Shown here: positions 23,879-35,306 of the stretch, piece after piece
Layout: each line of letters begins with the position of its first letter
Position numbering within the stretch: the first letter of the stretch is position 1
Source of the DNA: Pseudovirgaria hyperparasitica
Lineage: Eukaryota; Ascomycota; Dothideomycetes; Acrospermales; Acrospermaceae
Direction of reading: 5' to 3'
Length of the DNA stretch: 64,000 nucleotides
Assembly (NCBI RefSeq): GCF_010093815.1
Contig: NW_022985549.1
Span: forward strand, 2,319,494 to 2,383,493
Notes under the pieces: generated by a model
Database searches by the model: none
What the model saw: the letters and a program-made list of their open reading frames with translations, nothing else
Told to the model about the DNA's origin: nothing
Program-made: the position numbers and the translations under genes

Positions 23879-24697
23879 CTACAAGGCGGAAGCAACAGCG
23901 AGAGGACGCACGCTCTGAATTCCAAGCCGAGAGAGCTTAGACGTAAGTTCATCGACTGCAGATTCGCTCCCTTGTGCTGCCTCTGAGCGCTCGGTACACT
24001 CGAGATGCCGCCCGCGAAAGCATCTGTCCAACAACATCAATAGCTCGCCGACATCCAGTAGCTTTGACCACTCTTCAACTTCTGTTTGATCAAGCTCCAT
24101 CGCCGTAAAGAGTGGTAAAAGCATAGGGTAACGGAATTCGCCGGTACAAGTCAGAACTTCGCGAGACACCTCGTCACACGAGAACGGTCTGTCATCATGG
24201 AAGACTCCAAGTATTGCATCACTGCCAGTAGGAACACCGTCAAGGATTAGATATTCGCGTCTGTGATTGATCGGATTGCCGTCCTTCCAAGACCTCCTCC
24301 AATAGTACTTTAGATGCTTGGCATACTTGGAGGCATTGTATACATTGGTCAAGCCTTTCGTTTGGATTGCAATAATTCGTACGTTTTTCTTCCCTTGCCT
24401 TGCGTAGAGTTTCCGGAATCTCTGGGCCTTGGACCAATCGCTTGTGAATGACACAAAAGGAGATCTCCATGGTTTGCCGTAATAATACTTGCGCCATCGA
24501 AGATGAAGATCCACGTCTTTCGTAGTCGGTGTTGTCCTTTCGGAGAACGGCAGGAGGATTCCCATTTCACCTAAAGCAGAAACTGCGCCGAGACTCCGAG
24601 CCGATGCGGCATCTTCATCACGATCATAGACGGTGCGAAATAGGACTTTAGGGACGTTTTGCATAGGCCCTAGAGGGCCTTCAGCAGGTATGTTCAT
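23879..24697 (-). CDS. DUF7587-type protein, copy 2
   Basis: A single exon of 272 codons starting at ATG 24697. It shares the copy 1 pattern: VLFRTVYDRDED, VDLHLRWRKYYYGKPWRSP followed by FVSFTSDWSKAQRFRKLYA, KKNVRIIAIQTKGL and REYLILDGVPTGSDAILGVF. It then carries about 90 extra C-terminal residues that copy 1 lacks. DUF7587 is a fungal domain of unknown function with an ADP-ribosyltransferase-like look (short strands, SPFxSxTS motif), but that resemblance is only an impression. No signal peptide or membrane segment is present. The two copies are clearly diverged, so the duplication is old. Confidence 0.8.
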   Translation of the reverse strand: MNIPAEGPLGPMQNVPKVLFRTVYDRDEDAASARSLGAVSALGEMGILLPFSERTTPTTKDVDLHLRWRKYYYGKPWRSPFVSFTSDWSKAQRFRKLYARQGKKNVRIIAIQTKGLTNVYNASKYAKHLKYYWRRSWKDGNPINHRREYLILDGVPTGSDAILGVFHDDRPFSCDEVSREVLTCTGEFRYPMLLPLFTAMELDQTEVEEWSKLLDVGELLMLLDRCFRGRHLECTERSEAAQGSESAVDELTSKLSRLGIQSVRPLAVASAL

Positions 24698-25991
24698 AAT
24701 GAGAAAGTACAGCCTTCGAAAGGGTCGACGAGAAAATTGGGGGGCGGATTGGGGAGATTTTTAAAGAAGCACGGTCACTGTTTGACACCATTATCGTGCT
24801 TCCGCTCGTTTCTGGCATGATCCCCGAAGCGTTCTCGGTCTAGATCAGCTAACTATATAGTCATCTCCCATATTCTCTAGGTAGAGCTTATATATACGTA
24901 TATGTCTATATATAACTATATGAGAGTACAATTATAAGCTTTCTTTGATTATATGGATCTGTATCAAAGACATAGAGCGAGAAAAAAAAGAAGTATCGCA
25001 TAAGCAAAAAAGAAGAGATTCCGAAACACGGCCCGTGCGAGAAAAGAAACATAACTACTTTTTATAATTAACCCCTTACTTGAGAACCCTATGGAAAGAA
25101 ACCAAGTCTTAGTTTTGAACTAAAAACACGTGTAGAGATCAAGAAAGAGAAAAAAATATAAGCATCAGTGGTAATAGACTTTAAATACCAAACTGATTTT
25201 CTGGAAAACCTCTAGGTCTAGGACTCTGGATCAAGTTTAGACGACCCGCAGTTACCTAACGATCACAAGAGTGAGCTAGCTAGTCACGTTTCGGTGTTAG
25301 CAGCGAAGTATATACGTACACAACGTGCCTTGACCCAACACAAGAAACAAGGTGTGGGCACCAAGATTATGGATCTTTCCATCATACCGATGGTCAATAT
25401 GGACTGCGAAATGGCATTTCGGATCTTACGCCAATAATATTTTGGCTCGTCCAAGAGTTTACCACAGGACTGACTGCGAGCTGGGTCCGAAGATCGCATA
25501 CTTTCGAGCGACGCAAGATATTTTTCGGGATGCTCCATTTCCTAGCGGTCGGTAGAAGAATAGAAGGAGTTATTGCGACAAGTAGTAGGAGGCTTCACGG
25601 GTCATTTGCTGGATTCTATGATATGACGCTCTTGTCACGTCGGCAAGTGATAGGGCTCGCCGTGTTGTTCGGCATATATGAGGAAGGTGTAGATAATCAA
25701 ACCTCGCCATACAGATATGCCGATGTCAAGAACTGCATTCAGTATACCGCCGTTCGATGACGACCAGAGAAGAATGTCATTACATTGTACCGGTTTGCTG
25801 GAGACATGCAGAAAACATCTTTCGATCTTTAGGGGTTGGAGATGGATGTCCGAGGGCAAAACATATTGTAAATTAATTAGTATTCAATTGCATGACTGTG
25901 ACATATTAATCAGTTAGAGTCGTTTGCTCATCCCTCGCATGCTCCTCCGAGTAAGAGATACTCCCAAGGCGTTGCCGTCATGAATCGCTAA
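24698..25991. other. AT-rich intergenic region with possible third DUF7587 remnant
   Basis: The part at 24850-25200 is strongly AT-rich with TATATA runs and resembles RIP-altered or AT-tract DNA. At 25284-25538 (minus) a frame contains KYYWRKIRNA and a nearby frame contains MPFRSPY. Both recall segments of DUF7587 copy 2 but are out of frame with each other. This could be a decayed third copy; the evidence is thin. Confidence 0.35.
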
Positions 25992-26745
25992 TCAGAGCAT
26001 ACCAAAAACCATGGCAAACACACCAAGCACACCACCAGACAGCGCGTCAGATCCAACATAAGCAGCCGCACCACCCGAAGTCGAGCTCGGCGCAGCAGAG
26101 TCAGAAACACTACTCGACGCCCTGGTCGTCGTCCCTCTAGTCGACATCGGCGAGCCATTCTCAGAGGAGTCATTGTCGCCCGAGTTCGTTGCCATAGCTA
26201 CTGTAATATCAGCGACACAGCCAACGCGCCTAGCCATCAAACCTCTTACCATCACCAGGCGTCTGCACAAGCGCAAACGGGTCCGTTCCGTACTCCGTTG
26301 CCCAGCACGCCAAATAGCTCAGTCCATCAGACGCGCCGGCGGTGGGTACAATCACACCTGTGTTACAGTAACCCTGGTCGCAGTATACATTTGTCGATGC
26401 CGCGAGGAGGTTCCCATCGGAGCATGAAGTGAAGAAATTGCATGAGCCCGAGGTAGGGCAGCATGTTGCGTAGGCGCCGCTGCTCGTAAGGGTCGCGGTG
26501 GGATCGCACTGCTGTGCCGGAGTGATCACTACGAAGTGATGTATCAGTACTCTACAGAAGCACTGATAAGGCGTCGGTAAGGATCATGGTTTACCTTCAG
26601 ATGCGCCGCTTGTGCTGACGTAGCCAACGAGCTCGCCATCATTCTGTCTAGGGATCAGTCTCGGTGCATGGGTGATCAATGGATCCTGGACAGCTGTAGC
26701 GAGCTGCGCAAGAGCAATAAGGCCGACGGTGAAGACGGGCTTCAT
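25992..26745 (-). CDS. GPI-anchored-type secreted Cys- and Ser-rich protein
   Basis: Three exons (26745-26595, 26528-26250, 26200-25992) give 212 residues. The N-terminus MKPVFTVGLIALAQLATAV is a signal peptide. The middle has about eight cysteines in CxxxCSDG, CCPTSGSCNFFTSC and YCDQGYC arrangements, giving a compact disulfide domain. The WATEYG-containing part follows, then a Ser/Thr-rich stalk (TRGTTTRASSSVSDSAAP). The C-terminus ends in a hydrophobic stretch (GVLGVFAMVFGML) after small residues, as in GPI-anchor signals. Similar cell-surface proteins are widespread in moulds with no known activity. Introns 66 and 49 nt long are supported by frame continuity on both sides. Plasma membrane or wall location is inferred. 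Confidence 0.82.
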
Positions 26746-27405
26746 GATTGACACGATGATCGCAAGTGATAAATGGGACGCGCACAAAAGTGGACCGGCG
26801 CCCTGGTGCCAGGGGCAAGCATGCATTTTAAATTGGAGCCACGCGCTAAGATTCTTTAATTACGTGTTAGGGCTGTTGCATCGCGGCTGGCAGTGCCGAA
26901 CGGGCGAGGGCTTCTTTCCGACCCGCGTCTCGTCCACGTCTGGTGGATGATGAATAATTCGGATCACTCCGATGTATATCTTCCACCAGGCTCTTATGCC
27001 TTCTTTGTCGCTCTCATCTTGACCTTAAAAATAGCGTATCGAGCATAAATAACACTGCAGGAGAATAGTGTGACAGGATTGACCTACGAGCAGCTCAAGT
27101 GTGTATGCCGGATTAGGCTAGTGCGTAAAAGAGTGGGATACCTAAGCACAGCGACAAAACAACAGCATGTATGATTTGTATGAACGCACAAATTGGCACT
27201 GGTCACTACTCGGATTTCCATGTATATATGATATCCTTCAATATGATAGTCTAAGACGACGTTTGAGTCATCCAGGGATTTTTGTCCACATAAACATTCT
27301 ATCATCCTCCTATGTCAACAGTCATCCTCAATAAGATAACACTGACGCATAGCTTCTACTCGAGGTTCAATGGTCGACTTGCATCTCTTCATCAATTAGA
27401 TCATC
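26746..27405. other. intergenic region
   Basis: The 5' flank of the GPI-type gene and the 3' flank of the next gene. No gene-like frame is seen. Confidence 0.4.
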
Positions 27406-27991
27406 CTACGCGCCAATCTTCAACGCCGCATTTGCACCCTCCCCGACGCCCTCCCAAAACACATTCACCGGAAGCCCCTCCGGCGTCGGCGCACTCCACC
27501 ACGCATAAATGCCCTCGTCAGCACCCTCTTTCACAAGATACGTCTCGCCATCAACCTCAATCTGGTCCAGTGCCGACCCAGCTCCACCCGCACCATTGAA
27601 CAAGAACGGAGTATCAACACCAAAGGGTCGGTTTCCATTCGTGGGTTCGTCGGCTTTGAAAATACGTTTCGACGTCCTGTAAGTAGGTTAATTCCTTGAC
27701 GCATGATAATGCAAGGTGGGAGTTCCAAGAGCAGGTCTAGGGTGGGAAAGTTGGAGAGGTAGAAGTTGGAGAAAGGATTTGCACGTACACATCGTAAGTA
27801 AACTGCTGCGTATACTCCAATGCGCTCGACAGAATCTGGGCGCCGCGCGATACAGTGGCGACTGTTGCTGGATATGGAGCGGAACCATCTTCGGGGACGA
27901 TGGTGAGGTAGAAGGGGCCTGTGATCTGGGCGTAGACAGTGCTGGCAGCGGCAAGAGCGAGTGCTGCGGTGTGTGCGTAAGAGAAATGCAT
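27406..27991 (-). CDS. small secreted protein of unknown function
   Basis: Two exons (27991-27789, 27676-27406) joined over a 112-nt intron (gtacgt donor, acttacag acceptor) give 157 residues. MHFSYAHTAALALAAASTVYA is a signal peptide. The mature part begins with QITGPFYLTIVPEDGSAPY and includes YDVTSKRIFKADEPTNG across the splice, and EVDGETYLVKEGADEGIYAW near the end. No cysteine-rich pattern or enzyme motif is recognised. The size and secretion suggest a wall-associated or host-interaction protein, but I do not recognise a named family. Confidence 0.8.
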
Positions 27992-28543
27992 TTTGAAGCT
28001 GGTTTGGTGTAAAGTGTAGTGAAGAGGACTTGGCTGCAAGCGTGCTGGTCGTTTGTTTTGAGAACAAACAAACAAATTATATACTGTTCTGATGGGGAGT
28101 TTAATTGGTGGAACAACAGTTGCTAAGACGATAATCCTCCCGATGTCTCATGCACAGATTCATCATCAAATGGCTCGTCGACACCTGTCGAGAATCTTAC
28201 CAGATAATTCTCGCCGTCATACGATTTTCTGTCAGCAACATTCAGGGGAGCCCTGGCGGTGGACGCTCGCTTAGCGATTACAACCTGGATAAGTCTAGGC
28301 AGATTGGTTCCTGGCATCCCTAATGGGCATGATTGACTTCTGATGGCGTAAGATGACGATTATCTACCATGCGGCTCTTATTTAGCTTGCTTACTCCTCA
28401 CTCAGCAAGGAATCATAGACACAGTTCTTTGGAGCTAAAGTATTGCAACTATGATTGTTAGTTATGTAGAAATTCGTGAGGTCTAATCCTATGAACTGTG
28501 CCGTTATCATCGAAAAGTGTGTGGGTACATTGCAACTGCTGAA
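27992..28543. other. intergenic region
   Basis: Between the small secreted protein and the 3' end of the P-type ATPase. A minus frame at 28123-28317 holds YDGENYLVRF, weakly like the neighbour's DGETYLVK, and could be a remnant; otherwise nothing. Confidence 0.35.
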
Positions 28544-31500
28544 TCACCAAGCTAGCCTTGCAATGATCGAATGGGGATATTTTCTCAGCCAGAATTTCCT
28601 CCCTTCGTCCAACAACAAGATTGCCATCCCAAATGCCATCGGCAGAAACCAATGCGCAACCGGAATCGTGCTGGTGCTAAGATTTTGCTGGAATGTCGGC
28701 ACATAGTTGAAAAACACTGCAATCAGCAACGCAAACACGATTGCTGGGAACAAATACACATTACGAGTATCCACCCTGAACAGCGGCGGGTGCTGTAGGA
28801 TGGACAAACGACGCGTGCGTACCGCCATCAGGTTGAACCACTGCATGACCACGAGAGTGACAAAGTAGATCGAGGATGCCGTATTGAGGATGCTTGTGTA
28901 TTCAGCCATCGACATGTTGCTAGGCACAGTGCCGAAGCCGAACCATAAGGTGCCAAATGTAATACCACGGCGAGAGGCGAACCAGTAGCTCATAGCAAAG
29001 GACGAGACAGTTTGCAAGACACCGATAAAGCCGTATGCGTAGCCGATGAGTTTGAAGTTGACGAGGCGGTCTTTCGCAGGGTTACGTGGCTTGCGCAAGA
29101 GGACGTCGGCTTCTGGCTTCTCGTACGCGATGGCTATAGCTGCGGCGCAGTCTGTGAAACAGCATATGATGATCATGAGAAACGAAGATAGAATCTGTGG
29201 TAGGCCGAAGAGGACATTGGTCATGATAGGCCAAAACTCTGAGAACGATCCTGCGGGGAGGAGATAGCAGATTGTCTTCTTCAAGTTATCGAAAACAACA
29301 CGGCCATACTTCACAGCCTCGACAATAGCGGCAAAGGAGTCGAGCAGGACCATGTCTGCGGCCTCAATGGCAACTTCAGAGCCCCCGCCCATGGCGATAC
29401 CAATGTCTGCGGCTTTGAGCGAAGGTGCGTCATTCACTCCATCACCTGTCATGCCGACCGTCTCCTTGCGTTTTTGGAACTCTTTCACGATACGAAGTTT
29501 TTGTTCTGGTGTTGTCCGGGCAAAGACAATTTCATCGTAGGCACAGAGGTTTTCCCATTGATCCTCGTCGAGTTGCATCATGTCAGGTCCGCTTAGAACT
29601 ATGGCGCGAGGGTTCTGAGGATTCATGTCGACGCCCCCGTAGGAACTCACAGCAGTCGACGGAACTGATGTTGACCTCGAGAGAGCGGAGATATCGTCGA
29701 CAGAGTGAGCCGTAATTATACCGCAATTCTCTGCAATGGCTTGGGCAGTGAGCCTGAAGTCCCCAGTAACCATGTGAAACTTGATACCAGCTCCACGCAG
29801 GGTACGAATGACGTCTGGGATTTCTTGTCTCACGGGATCTGTGATTGCGACGAGACCGACGATACCCAAACTGGATGCTGCTTGCTCCATGATCCAGTCT
29901 TCGAATTCGTAAGAGTCTGGTGCAGGCATTTTCTCCGTCGGAATTTCCTTCTGTGCAAAAATAATGACTCGCTTAGCTTCGCGCGACCATCTGTCTTTGG
30001 TCTGTTCAAGGTAGGTGGAGTACACGCTGTCGATGGCCTCGTTAATGCCAGCAGAGGTCAGGTAGTGAGTACACCGCGGGAGAAGGACGTCGGGTGCGCC
30101 CTTAAGTGTGAGAAGAACAGTCGAATTGGTTGAACTAGCGTCATGTATTCCACTCGATCGTACAAGCTGAGCCATGAACTTATTCTTACTGTTGAAAGCC
30201 ACCCGGTGCACACTTGCCCACTGGCTGCGTGCCTCCGCGACCGAGCGAAGACTTTCAGCGAAGCGTAACACCGCTTGGTCTGTCGCGTCGCCGAAAACCT
30301 TTCGGCATGCAAGAGGTTCAGAGACTGTTGCAGCATCGAATTCTCCCGCGTTGCAGAGTGCACCTATGAGCGATAGGCATGACAGCGTTAAGACAGGTGC
30401 TGATACCGGTTTAGCTGTACCGTTAGTTTCCATCACGCCAGATGCAGCCACCGCAGTCAAACTTTGTTGTTCGACCATAATGTCGGTGACAGTCATACTG
30501 TTTCTAGTCAATGTGCCGGTTTTGTCGGAGCAGATGACCGACACGCTACCCAATGTTTCGACAGTCTTCAGACTTTTGCAGAGAATCTGGTTGCGCTTCA
30601 TGATGTTCGCCGTGATTGTCAAGCTAGATGTCACAGCAATGGGCAGCCCTTCCGGAATGAACGCTACAGCAACACTAACACAGGCGATTATGAGGTTCGA
30701 TACGCTGAGCCAGTTAGGGTGATCTTTGCGAAGCCACGTTGCCCTACTGATGTCAGTCACAGCGACAGCTACAGCAATATATCTTACCAGACGGTAATGA
30801 CTACGATAACCATCGTGAGCATGACACCGACAATGACGGAGACGAAGTAGTATATCTCGCGCTCCAGGTTTGTCAAACCGGTATTGGGCGCGCTTGTGAG
30901 CTTCGCAAGCTAGGAACAGGCTGTCAGCTTCCGTCATTATCGGCAAGAGGTTTTACGCACACGACCAAAGACCGAGTTGTCACCCGTGGCGACGACAACA
31001 CCAGTAGCCTCGCCTGACACACAGTGAGTTCCGGCCATGCCAATACAGGCTGTCTCGAGAAAGTTGTCATCCGTCGATACTGTCGAGCCTCGAATTGGAA
31101 CGGTTTCGCCTATATCGTTCAGCGATAATACTCCATAGATGATCGAGGATCGTACCCGTTAGAACCGAACGGTCAAATTTGGCGTCAGCAGAGACATGGA
31201 CATAGCGTACATCCGCGGGCAATTTATTTCCTAGCCTGAGATATATAATATCACCGGGAACAATTTCTGAGCCAGCGATACGAATTTGTTGGCCGTCGCG
31301 AAGAACAATTGCTTCATCGGGTATCATACTAGTGATTGAAGCCATGACACGAGAGCTGGACCAATCTGTCGCATGTCAGAAACATAAGAGTCCGTCTGGA
31401 ACGACTTACCCTGATAGAATGAAAAGCACGCTTGAATGACCCAAACTATGGCGAGCACGACCGCAAGAGCCAGATTCGCAACTTGAGGAGGTTTACCTAG

Positions 31501-32148
31501 TGGCTTCCATGCGATGAAGACCAATATTGAAGCAACAAACAGAATGGAGCCAAACCCTCCAAACAAGTACAAAAACGTTTTCTTCGCCCACTGTGATGGC
31601 GGCGATGAAAAGACGTTGGGTCCATAGTCCTTGAGCTTTCTTGCAACTTGTTCTTTGGCTAGTCCCTGGAGTGGTGAAGTTGAAAGTCGTTGATAGAGTT
31701 CATCTTCATCTAGGCGGTGCCAGACAGTATCGGCGAACTCTTGAAATGATATGTTAGCTTACAGTGATTTGTCACGGGTGATTTGGGGAGCAGACCAACT
31801 CCTTTTTCGTCTTTGGACTTGCTAGCTTTCTTTGATCTCAGTGCTTCTTTGGCATCTCTGGTATTCGACTCTTCAACGTTGAAAGATCTGCGGGCAGGCA
31901 GTTAGTATTGTCGATTACAACGTTGGGAGGAATATAGAAAAGGCATACAGGGTCTTGAATTGAGTAGGTAGGACAACTTTAGGCTCGACAATCCTCATGG
32001 AGTGCATCGATCGAATACTGTCCATGGACAAACGACGACCCCTGGACCGCGAGTGTCGATTATCGATCTCGTCCGCATATTGAACGCGTAGCACGCGGGG
32101 CTGAACTTCGGGGTCTGTTACTTGTGGTTCCTTTGACTCCGGCTCCAT
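28544..32148 (-). CDS. P-type cation ATPase, Na,K/H,K-ATPase alpha-like (IIC)
   Basis: Seven exons give 1,100 residues: 32148-31949, 31887-31796, 31739-31410, 31365-31156, 31109-30961, 30909-30788, 30743-28544. All phases agree. The phosphorylation motif is ICSDKTGTLTRNSMT (Asp about 441). The TM4 ion-site motif is IPEGLP (about 397-402), and the hinge is TGDGVNDAPSLKAADIGIAMG. The A-domain has VPGDIIYLRLGNKLPADVR. The TM1-2 segment, the WSSSRVMASI linker and the C-terminal LDEGRKFWLRKYP segment resemble Na,K-ATPase alpha chains rather than SERCA or the fungal ENA pumps. These proteins pump Na+, K+ or H+ across a membrane using ATP. Fungal IIC members generally have no recognised beta subunit, and none is visible nearby. 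The charged, Ser/Arg-rich N-terminus (about 90 residues) may be regulatory. Confidence 0.93.
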
Positions 32149-33459
32149 TTACGAGTATAATAGTTTGCCAGGTATCGGATATTGCAGGTCACCCAGTTGA
32201 TAGCTACGTCGCCAAATGCAAAATAATTGACAAGGCAGGCACAAAATCAAAAGCGTTTTGAGAACCGACCTATACGTGGGGCGAGATCAGTTCTTGTAAG
32301 GACAGAGATACCGGAGGACCATTTCTACTCCCACAGCGGCTGCACTATATGTTAGCATGTGTTTGCATCAAGGAATCTAGGAGCGCCTAGGCATATCACG
32401 TGACTGAGGCATTTTTGAGAACGGGAACCAAGGAAAACGGCTAAAAGGGGGCGGTGCTGCGAATCATCTTGTTGTGTACTTGTTTCCCTGCATCACAGAG
32501 GCATATCGCTTGTCTACAGAGCTGTTCATTGGGTGACATTGACGGTAGACGTTGCGGAATCTCCGGCTACAGGCCATGTGTTGTGTGCATAATCCCAAAC
32601 CTAAACGTCAGATAAGCTATACGCACGTGTAGACAGAACCATGGACCCCACATATATGGTCATGTCAAGTTCTGAACCTGCGGACAAACGGGAACGCCGT
32701 TTATCTGGCGAATCATGCTTCTACCCTAAGAGGTAGCAACATATCGAATGCGAACAAAGCAAGCTGTCGATGGTATGTGGATAGTCGTTGTATGCCATGC
32801 AAGCTGAGCCTGCACTCCATGGCCGAGGAGAGGAACCAAGGTCTAAAGGTTGGGGTCTTTGGGGTGTTGGGGTCCATGTTAATTGTCCATTATACTTCCA
32901 TTCATCTGCAATTGAAGCGAGGCCGGATTAGGGAATCGTATGCGGCATCTCCACTGTCTACCTCGACACGGCAGTGCGACGCCACATGCTCATCTTATGC
33001 AACCTTTCGTTGCTGCTGGCGGTGAGCGATTTGTTTCCTTTCGCATAGAAATGTTACCATAACAATCCTCCCGGGGGCTCGCGTGTCAACCGTCAGTGAG
33101 CGAGCGCATAGCAGCTAACCTAGCCTCGAACAGTTCGCGGGTGCCGCGTTGCGCAATTTCCGCCATTCTTCCACACACTCATGACAAGACAAGGAGTAGC
33201 TACGTCCATAACAATAGATATGTCATGTTCAGACGACTCAAACACCAGCACCTGGTTCTGAGAACCACTGCGAGAGATGGCGCTACGCGCTCGCCGCCTG
33301 CTAGGATTGTCGTCGGCACACTCTATTTCGCAGCCCATCCGGGGTCCAGCTAGGATGTACGAAATGATGCAAGCCTCGTGGGAGGGATATTGTGTAGCTT
33401 CCCATGGTTTCTTGCATGTCTAGTCTAGGGGATGCCGTATATTCCGCCTGACCTTCCGT
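32149..33459. other. intergenic region
   Basis: The promoter side of the ATPase and the 3' flank of the tRNA-ribosyltransferase. Short frames at 32777-33025 and 33096-33353 have no motif. Confidence 0.4.
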
Positions 33460-34972
33460 CTACCAGGCCAAGATGTTGACACCAACGCCGCGCAAAGCGT
33501 CAACTACCCAGGTAGGGACTCGGCTCGTATCATTATCGTATAACCTGCGAAAGAAATCTTTCAGGAATGCCGGATACGCGTCATCCATGATCGCCTGCCT
33601 TGCACGACCCATCAGCGAAAGCTGGTAATGAACATTGTGCATAGTCAATAGGTGGGCTCCAACTGTTTCTTTTGCAGCCAAATGATATATGTAAGCTCGC
33701 GTGATGCCCAGACCGCCCTCTGACAGAGGTTTGCAGCATATACAAGTACACCCTTCCTCTATGGACGAAAAGTCTTCAGAGTATGCAGCATTTCTCAGGT
33801 TTAATATACCTGCAGACGTCACCGCATTTCCAAAGCGAGCGGTTCGCGTTGGCCACACACAGTCAAACATGTCGGCGCCGAGGGCAACAGACACAACGAG
33901 ATCTTCAGGATATCCCTGCACATGTCAGCGAAATATCATAAACAGTATTGCGATACATACAACGCCCATAACGTATCTTGGCTTGTTGTCCGGCAGTAGG
34001 CCAGTACACGTGTCCACGACCCTGCAATATGCGTCTTTGGCTTCACCTCCAGACAGACCACCGATAGCTATACCAGGTGTATCGCGTGCAACCATTTCTT
34101 CGGTACATATGCGCCGAAGTTCGAGATCGAGGCCGCCTTGTATGATGCAAAAGAGGTTCTGAGATTCTGGCTTCTTGTGCGCTGTTATGCATCGGTCAAG
34201 CCACCTTATTGAGCGCCACATTGCCTCTTCAATTCGCGCAAGATCCGGTGATGTTGTTGCAATGACATCATCGAGCTGCATCATGATGTCGGACCCTATG
34301 GAGTTCTGTAAGGATATCGAATGTTCGGGAGTGAGAAGCCTGTCGCGTTCAGCAGTAGTTTAATGTCTGTTTAATGTGGACCTACATTGGTGTGCCATCG
34401 TGCGGGCTTAGAAACCTCACTCCATCCTCAGTAACCTGAGCCAGCTTCAGGAGAGATACCATCTGGAACCTTGATTCGGCGTTAGTCACGACTGTATTGT
34501 CCACATGGATTATTGGATCACCGACCCACCACTGTCTGTCTGTGTCAGCATACGAGTTCTCACAAAGTGAATTAGGAGTCAGAGACCTGTCAAGAGGTTA
34601 TGCGGCCATGATTGCAACTTGTGCGCTCCACCTAATGCATCCAAGGTTTCTTGACCCGGCTTAAGTCCTCTATGACCGTCAGGCGCGCTCAGTCTTTTAG
34701 GTGGACCGGAGGAAAAGCATACAAGTGATATGTATTATTCAGACATAGTCTACAACCAGTCTCTTCTAATTGCTCCGGAGTCAAGCCCTTCAAAGATCCC
34801 TGCGTCGCAACCGGCATGAATATGGGGAGCGGCACTGGGCCATGAGGAAGGATAAGATTCGCAGCGCGGGCTTTCGTAACCTGAGATATGTGTCAGTGCA
34901 TCGTCTTGGGACCTTTGAGTCAGTACTTACCGAGCATTTGGCAAGAAGCTCGAACTGCAATGCTGAGTGCAT
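33460..34972 (-). CDS. QTRT1: queuine tRNA-ribosyltransferase catalytic subunit, apparent +1 frameshift
   Basis: Seven exons: 34972-34931, 34880-34723, 34670-34587, 34535-34526 (10 nt), 34469-34386, 34339-33961, 33915-33460. The enzyme exchanges G34 for queuine in tRNAs for Asp, Asn, His and Tyr, as a dimer with QTRT2. Visible motifs are [31 protein letters not shown], the DSGGFQMVSL catalytic loop (made by joining the 10-nt exon), FCIIQGG and the nucleophile region [14 protein letters not shown]. The zinc site is CTCICC plus a His further on. In exon 3, near 34619-34623, one extra base (CACAAAGTTG on the coding strand) breaks the otherwise conserved frame between GGAHK and [10 protein letters not shown]; exons sum to 3n+1. 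This may be a base-call error, a mutation or a slippage site. All other junctions are in frame, so recent loss is possible. Confidence 0.88.
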
Positions 34973-35306
34973 ATTCGATACCAATTCCCTTTCCAGACTC
35001 GCACACACACCCACACACGCACACAATGACTGAGTGGAGGTCGCGTCGCACTCCGCCCAGACTGGAGCTAATTTTAGCTTAGACTGATCGGCGAGCGGCC
35101 GGTTCTGATAGCGGCCGGTGCCACTTCACGCGCCGAGATCCCGGCTCGTAGGGCTGACTTCAACGCGTCCCCGGACTTCTAGCATGTTCCTACAGAGAAT
35201 CTATCGAGATTAATCATCGTCAGGCTTCAAGGCCGCGTCACGCATCTGTTGTGTCTGTGCTCCTTTCCTCTACTACATCTACTGCCACAGCTCCAACTCC
35301 TTTGTC
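34973..35306. promoter_or_regulatory. shared divergent promoter of QTRT1 and CUZ1-like gene
   Basis: A 334-bp gap between divergent start codons. It contains a CA-repeat tract (CACACACACC type) at about 34998-35025 just upstream of the QTRT1 start and a pyrimidine-rich stretch before the plus-strand gene (TCCTTTCCTCTACTAC at about 35260). No TATA box is obvious. Confidence 0.45.

Noticed and set aside
28123-28317. Minus frame with YDGENYLVRF
   Set aside because: Similarity to the neighbouring secreted protein covers fewer than ten residues and no start or exon structure supports it.
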